A DNA stretch of 12,908 nucleotides from Ichthyophonus hoferi. Lineage: Eukaryota > Opisthokonta > Ichthyosporea > Ichthyophonida > Ichthyophonidae. Each line of letters begins with the position of its first letter. The stretch's first letter is position 1. The stretch is from contig NAOQ01000146.1 in NCBI GenBank assembly GCA_002751075.1, positions 65,613 through 78,520 on the forward strand. Direction: 5' to 3'. This document shows positions 8,811-12,908 of the stretch, one piece after another. The notes below the pieces were generated by a model that had not been told where the DNA came from, made no database searches, and saw nothing but the letters and a program-made list of their open reading frames with translations. The translations under genes and the position numbers were made by a program.

Positions 8811-9305
8811 TTAGTTATAATTTCAAAATAATACAATGTCTGATTATAATCTATAAGAAATTTAATTCTAGTAAAAATACTTTATATTTTAAGAAGAGTT
8901 TTATGTTGAATAACAAATGCTACCGGCTTTTTCTTTATAATATTCGATAATAAAAACGTATCTTATCATATCAGTACTTTCTGGAGACAGGAAAAAAACG
9001 CGAACCAGCTTCCTACTGGCTGTAATGAGCTTCAATAGCTAGCCTTCTTGCTCTCATGTATTAATTGGGTACTGTAAATATTATAAGATAGATCTTAATG
9101 CGATTGGGGAGATATAAACAAATGATTACCAATTGGTTATGTATTGCCAAAGGTATGCCTGAGCAAATCATTGCCATTGCTATAAGCAACTCTCATAAAA
9201 CATAGATCACAACACAGTCTGGACATGGACATCAATAACACTTGTTATAGTATATTATATTAGTTCAATTCGTTTAGGAGTATCCAATAATTAGGAACTA
9301 GAAAA

Positions 9306-9864
9306 ATGACTGCACCTAACGTTGATTTGGTTGCCTCGGTTAACCAAAATAAGAAAACAGGTGCTAAGGAGGATAGGCAGGTACCTTGGTATAGAGTACC
9401 CAGGTATCGCTTCCTGGTAGGTGGTGTAGCTCTTGTAGTTATGCTCATGATTATTCTTTTAAGTTTATGGGGTGCTGGCATATTTAATAAAGGTAATGTT
9501 GGATCTATTAAAAGTACCCGGATTGATAATGAAGTTGGAAAACGGGACAGTGTGCCTGGAACTAGCGAACCTACTAATCGATTGAAAACTAAAAAAGATG
9601 AAAAGGCTACAACTCGCGACAATCCCATAACCACCACACCCACAGTTGTAAAAAAAAAAAACGTAGGTGCACCTGGCTACCGTTATACTTACAATTATCC
9701 TCCTGGCGTAAATACCAAAAATATTCAATCTGATTACGCCTATGTCGAAAAAGCGTTTTTCACGCCGTGGACTGAATGGAAAGAAAAATGCGGCAATGGA
9801 AAGTGCGAAGAAGGAGAGTGGTGTAAGACCTGTCCGCAGGATTGTCCTTGTACTGGGACGTGTG
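9306..9864 (+). CDS. Cys-motif protein exon 1: tail, membrane span, stalk, Cys motif 1
   Basis: Residues 1-186 plus one base. It holds the membrane span (36-60), the stalk and the first complete motif (C162, C167, C173, C176, C180), then PCTGTC. A run of 12 A at 9650-9661 encodes part of a Lys stretch (VVKKKN) with frame intact. Donor TGTG|GTATGT splits the Gly of motif 2. Reading through the donor gives an abrupt change to Ser/Thr/His-rich sequence, which supports splicing here. Confidence 0.9.
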
Positions 9865-11976
9865 GTATGTGCAATACTTATATATCATCTTACAAACACA
9901 CATCACATACTATACCTTATACATTGATATGTCATTATTGACTATTTTACTATCACTGTCATAGCTGGAATCATAAAAAGGCGTAGTTTAAACCAGTAAG
10001 TCTATGTTTATTTAAGAGTTTTTTAAATCTTGACGTAAATAAATTGATACCTATAGCTAACTATTTATATCTTATCAAATACTAGATAGATCTGGTTCTA
10101 CACTCATATTTGTAAAACAAATATTACTCGCAACAATAGAGAATTGCTATTAACATAAAAATGAATAACGTAGAGATATCCTTTTTCACTCCTTTGTAGT
10201 TACTAAAAACAAATCTTTAAAAATTATCTTAATAATCACATTACCACCACCCTCCTCCACCCCTTTATAGCAATCCCAAATATGTATATGTACATAATGT
10301 AATATACATTAGCAGATAGAAAACACTGCATGGATATATTACTTGTTTACATGTTAGAATTACAAATAGCAATAGGTCAAAAGCTCTATAAGTACACCAG
10401 TATTGTATCAAATTGGGTTGTAGCAATAGGTCAATATAATAGGAATAGACATAATATTTGTTTAGAAAATCAGGCAAAATATGCCGATGTATTATTAGTG
10501 TTAATATATATTATTCATATAGTACTATATATATATATATATCATCCACTTAATATGTTTACATACCATAGGTAATAAGCTGTGTGAGGACAGCGAAAAT
10601 GGCGATACTTGTCCAGAGGATTGCACCCATAATCTCTGTATGGCTATATACACACATTGCAATGTGTTATAATATGATAATCTTACTTTCTTCTCTCAAT
10701 ACAAACTATCTAACTAGTCTTAAAATCCGCCTGTTCTTCCTTTTTGTTTTATTATATTTGTAATGTTTATTAGCAATTTGTTATTTTATTATACAGTTTA
10801 ACAATTATATAGCCTACTATCAAATATATATAGATATATGCTTTAATTGGCCTATATAAAGAAAACAACATAGCAATCTATAAGTATTGTTACACATCTC
10901 TCTCTAACATGATTAGCTAAAAAACAAACTGCTACATAATTATTACCCTATCCCTCTTTCCTCCTTTAATGGTCACATTCTTATTCCATTTTAAAACATA
11001 TCTCCATAGCTTTTTGCGGTAATGGTAAATGTGAGAACCATGCGGGTCCTCATGAACACTGGATCTACCGCTATGAGACTGAGTATAACTGCCCACAAGA
11101 CTGTCATCTTGAAGAACGTTGTGGAGATGGAAAATGTGGACTTAGTGAAACTTGTTGGACCTGTTCTCAAGATTGTAACGTAAGTATAGGGAATGGGATA
11201 GGTGTCTTACGGACTTTCGGGCCTTGATATAGGTTGATTTGTTGATGTGTGCTATAAAATAAATATAATAATGCCTAAATATAAACTTTTGTGTATGTAT
11301 TTATGTATGTATGTAAATGTGCATATATCGTATGAAATTGAACATTTTTTAATATAATCCACCTATACATAGGTGTGTCCTACTGTTTGTGGTGATGGTC
11401 GTTGTAGTCCTGGTGAAACGTGCAAATCTTGTAGGAGGGACTGTGGATATTGTGATGAAATAGTTAATGATTGGCGTAAGATGTTACAAGGGACATTTAC
11501 TCAGACCAAAGCAATGAATAAGTACACACATAATGGTAGGTACCTTGTGGTTGAGACATGGATCATATGGCTGCATCAACCAATTATACCTCCCCTTTTA
11601 AAGAGCGCCATCTCTAATCCTATCAACTATACCATATTCCACATTTTAAAAATAGACTTCTCACTGGAGTAAATTAATTTTAAAAAGATCTATATATGCT
11701 TACAAAACACTGCATTGGCTCCAGACTAGTATAACAACGAACCTATAAATGAACCTTTAAGGGTGTTGTGGTGCTAAATGCAAGCCAATTCATTCATTTA
11801 GGTATAAGGTATATATCAATATCTTTTTTTGCTTTGATTAGTGGCTACCCTAACCACATATAAATTAATCAATAGGCGTTGAATATGCTACTATTGATAA
11901 TACGAAGCCTAGGGAGCAGTCATATGTCGATAGAGACTGCAGCGCAAAGGGAAAAGTTATGCCTAGAGGCTGGATG
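9306..11976 (+). CDS. Type II membrane protein with five Cys-rich CGxGxC...ExCxxCxxDC motifs, at least 5 exons
   Basis: Not a family I can name. Exons 9306-9864, 10572-10637, 11010-11179, 11373-11535 and 11876-11976 join in phase to 353 codons. The ATG is the first Met after an in-frame TAA at 9288 and has an A-rich context (GAAAAATGA). Residues 1-35 are a basic cytosolic tail (PWYRVPRYR before the membrane), residues 36-60 one hydrophobic span with no signal-peptide character, and residues 61-160 a Thr/Lys/Asn-rich stalk. Cys motifs start at C162, C186, C211, C246 and C271; the first is CGNGKCEEGEWCKTCPQDC. After C292 comes a polar region with DWRKMLQGTF, NGVEYATID and a single Cys, ending near MPRGWM. 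Motif-bearing exons and the type II topology suggest an extracellular or Golgi-luminal role. The 3' end is unresolved: either ATG|GTATTA at 11977 is a donor and the gene runs out of the window, or the frame reads on to a TAA at 12043. Confidence 0.85.
9865..10571 (+). other. Intron 1 of the Cys-motif gene (707 bp)
   Basis: AT-rich, with no extra exon seen. It holds a 14-base direct repeat TAGCAATAGGTCAA at 10367-10380 and 10421-10434, and a TA run at about 10526-10542 shortly before the acceptor. Open frames within it are not supported as coding. Confidence 0.75.
10572..10637 (+). CDS. Cys-motif protein exon 2: Cys motif 2
   Basis: A 66-base exon coding residues 187-208 and one base of 209: GNKLCEDSENGDTCPEDC follows the C186 of exon 1. 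The motif has lost one of the usual five cysteines (NGD replaces the ExC step). Acceptor CATACCATAG; donor CTCT|GTATGG is phase 1. Confidence 0.82.
11010..11179 (+). CDS. Cys-motif protein exon 3: Cys motifs 3 and 4
   Basis: Residues 209-265. Motif 3 starts CGNGKCENH and carries an insertion of about eleven residues rich in His, Tyr and Glu before NCPQDC. Motif 4 is regular, CGDGKCGLSETCWTCSQDC. Acceptor CTCCATAG; donor AAC|GTAAGT is the best consensus donor of the gene. Confidence 0.9.
11373..11535 (+). CDS. Cys-motif protein exon 4: Cys motif 5 and start of C-terminal region
   Basis: Residues 266-319 plus one base. Motif 5 is CGDGRCSPGETCKSCRRDC followed by GYCDE, then DWRKMLQGTFTQTKAMNKYT. 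Acceptor ATACATAG; donor AATG|GTAGGT at 11536 is phase 1. The alternative donor four bases on would give a stop soon after the next exon begins. Confidence 0.9.
11876..11976 (+). CDS. Cys-motif protein exon 5: C-terminal region, end uncertain
   Basis: Residues 320-353, opening GVEYATIDNTKPREQSYVD and running through DCSAKGKVMPRGWM. Acceptor AATCAATAG at 11875. Beyond 11976 the frame continues 22 codons of hydrophobic, pyrimidine-rich sequence to a TAA at 12043. That stretch looks more like intron than protein, so I end the exon at ATG|GTATTA with moderate confidence. Confidence 0.68.
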
Positions 11977-12045
11977 GTATTACCCCTTCGTTTTGTTTAT
12001 ACTACTAGCTTCTTTATTTCTATCTATCTCGCTACCTACTATTAA

Positions 12046-12908
12046 TCCAGATTGTGTAGCTATCTAGCCCTATCTACTATCTATACAGTTACATCTCTCT
12101 ACTCTTTCCTATGCTTATATATATTAATGCTTCTTAAACGCTTGCACTTTAAGATATAGCTTTCAATATTTACCTACATCATATTACTATATGGTCCTAT
12201 ACTATATATAGTTATATATTCCTTTATCCGTTTGCCTCAGGTGTTATTATTTTTTGTTATTTTAATCAATCTATACTTTCTACATACATACGTGTATATT
12301 TTTATGCATGTCCAAACTGAAATCATAAACCATAGTTTGCACAAAATTAACTATTGTCAAATATTCAATTAAAGATCTCCAAAGCTGTAAACAAGTTGCT
12401 AAAATTACTACAAAATATACAATAGAATATATCATATATAATATAATATATAATCTATAATACATAATTTGGTATATAATACATAATACAATATATAACA
12501 GATTTTTATAATTTCTATCAGTATCTTCTGTTAATTATTATCTCTTTTGTATAATCTGTCTAATTGTTCTGAAGAACTTAGTCCCAACACCATGATTAGA
12601 ACGTACGTAAATATATGGTCTTCTACAAGGATTTTCAATAATATTATGACTATTACATTACGTTGGAATGGCATTTGATATATTGATTCTGGGACTTTAT
12701 TTACGATCTTCTAACAAGTTTCCCAGTCTATTTGTGATTTGTGAGCTGGAAATTTTAAAAAACTTTACAGTATACTATCCAAACCTATAAATATTTTCCA
12801 AATTATTACAACAATATAATTTCCTCCAGAATATTTTACACTCTAAAAAAAACCGTTCCTCATAATTAATTCTAAATTTAATCATTATTTAATAAAGGAA
12901 GCAACTGA
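12046..12908. other. AT-rich right end, no supported exon
   Basis: Probably intron or 3' flank of the Cys-motif gene. I tried acceptor-like sites on the plus strand with the phase left by exon 5, and each led to a stop or to low-complexity hydrophobic translation. Positions about 12418-12500 are dense ATATAATACATA-type low complexity. AATAAA at 12891-12896 and ATTAAA near 12367 would be the candidate polyadenylation signals if the gene ends at 12045. Confidence 0.55.

Larger units (their letters stand above)
6600..9305. other. Divergent intergenic region, no gene seen
   Basis: These 2.7 kb separate the starts of two oppositely transcribed genes. About 6720-6870 is TG/TA-rich repeat next to the POMGNT1-like start. 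About 6880-9240 is AT-rich but less repetitive. I find no convincing coding stretch, tRNA or element ends. It must hold the promoters and 5' UTRs of both genes. A TATA-like TATATTATAT at 9251-9260, about 46 bases before the ATG at 9306, is a weak candidate core promoter element for the plus-strand gene. Confidence 0.6.

Noticed and set aside
6880-9305. Transposon or virus-like element in the intergenic region
   Set aside because: I found no protein fragments, long terminal or inverted repeats, or target-site duplications that would support one.
10330-10575. Plus-strand open frame of 81 codons in intron 1 of the Cys-motif gene
   Set aside because: Its composition is repeat-like (Tyr/Ile strings from a TA run), and it overlaps exon 2 in the wrong frame.
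12668-12790. Plus-strand 40-codon open frame
   Set aside because: No recognisable motif, and it does not join in phase to exon 5. In AT-rich DNA such a frame is expected by chance.

Overview
The window looks like nuclear DNA of an invertebrate animal. It is AT-rich, all introns found are GT-AG and about 200-860 bp long, simple repeats of TA, TGTA and TAA type are common, and one gene encodes a recognisable POMGNT1-like enzyme of the O-mannosyl glycan pathway, a family I know from animals. An early-branching animal such as a sponge is possible, but the sequence alone does not settle the phylum. I see no bacterial genes, CRISPR array, tRNA, rRNA or recognisable transposon protein.

Layout. Positions 1-6599 hold the 5' two thirds of a minus-strand gene that I assemble from ten exons (470 complete codons, all phases consistent). 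It has a type II membrane anchor, a linker, an ILEI/PANDER-like stem domain, and the start of a GnT-I/POMGnT1 catalytic domain including its acidic metal-site motif. The 3' remainder lies off the left end. Positions about 6600-9305 are a 2.7 kb divergent intergenic region in which I see no gene; it holds a TG/TA-rich tract, short hairpins and a small dispersed 15-bp repeat. Positions 9306-11976 or beyond hold a plus-strand gene of at least five exons. Its product has a short basic cytosolic tail, one membrane segment, a Ser/Thr/Lys-rich stalk and five copies of a Cys motif of the form CGxGxC-x3-ExCxxCxxDC, followed by a region I do not recognise. The right end (12046-12908) is AT-rich and no exon there could be supported.

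The two genes are transcribed away from each other and both encode predicted type II membrane proteins. The POMGNT1-like protein should work in the Golgi lumen, adding GlcNAc in beta-1,2 linkage to O-mannose. The function of the Cys-rich protein is unknown. A shared secretory-pathway role is only a suggestion from topology and neighbourhood.

Many long open frames here are translations of TATA/TGTA repeats (strings of Tyr, Ile, His and Thr) and are not annotated.
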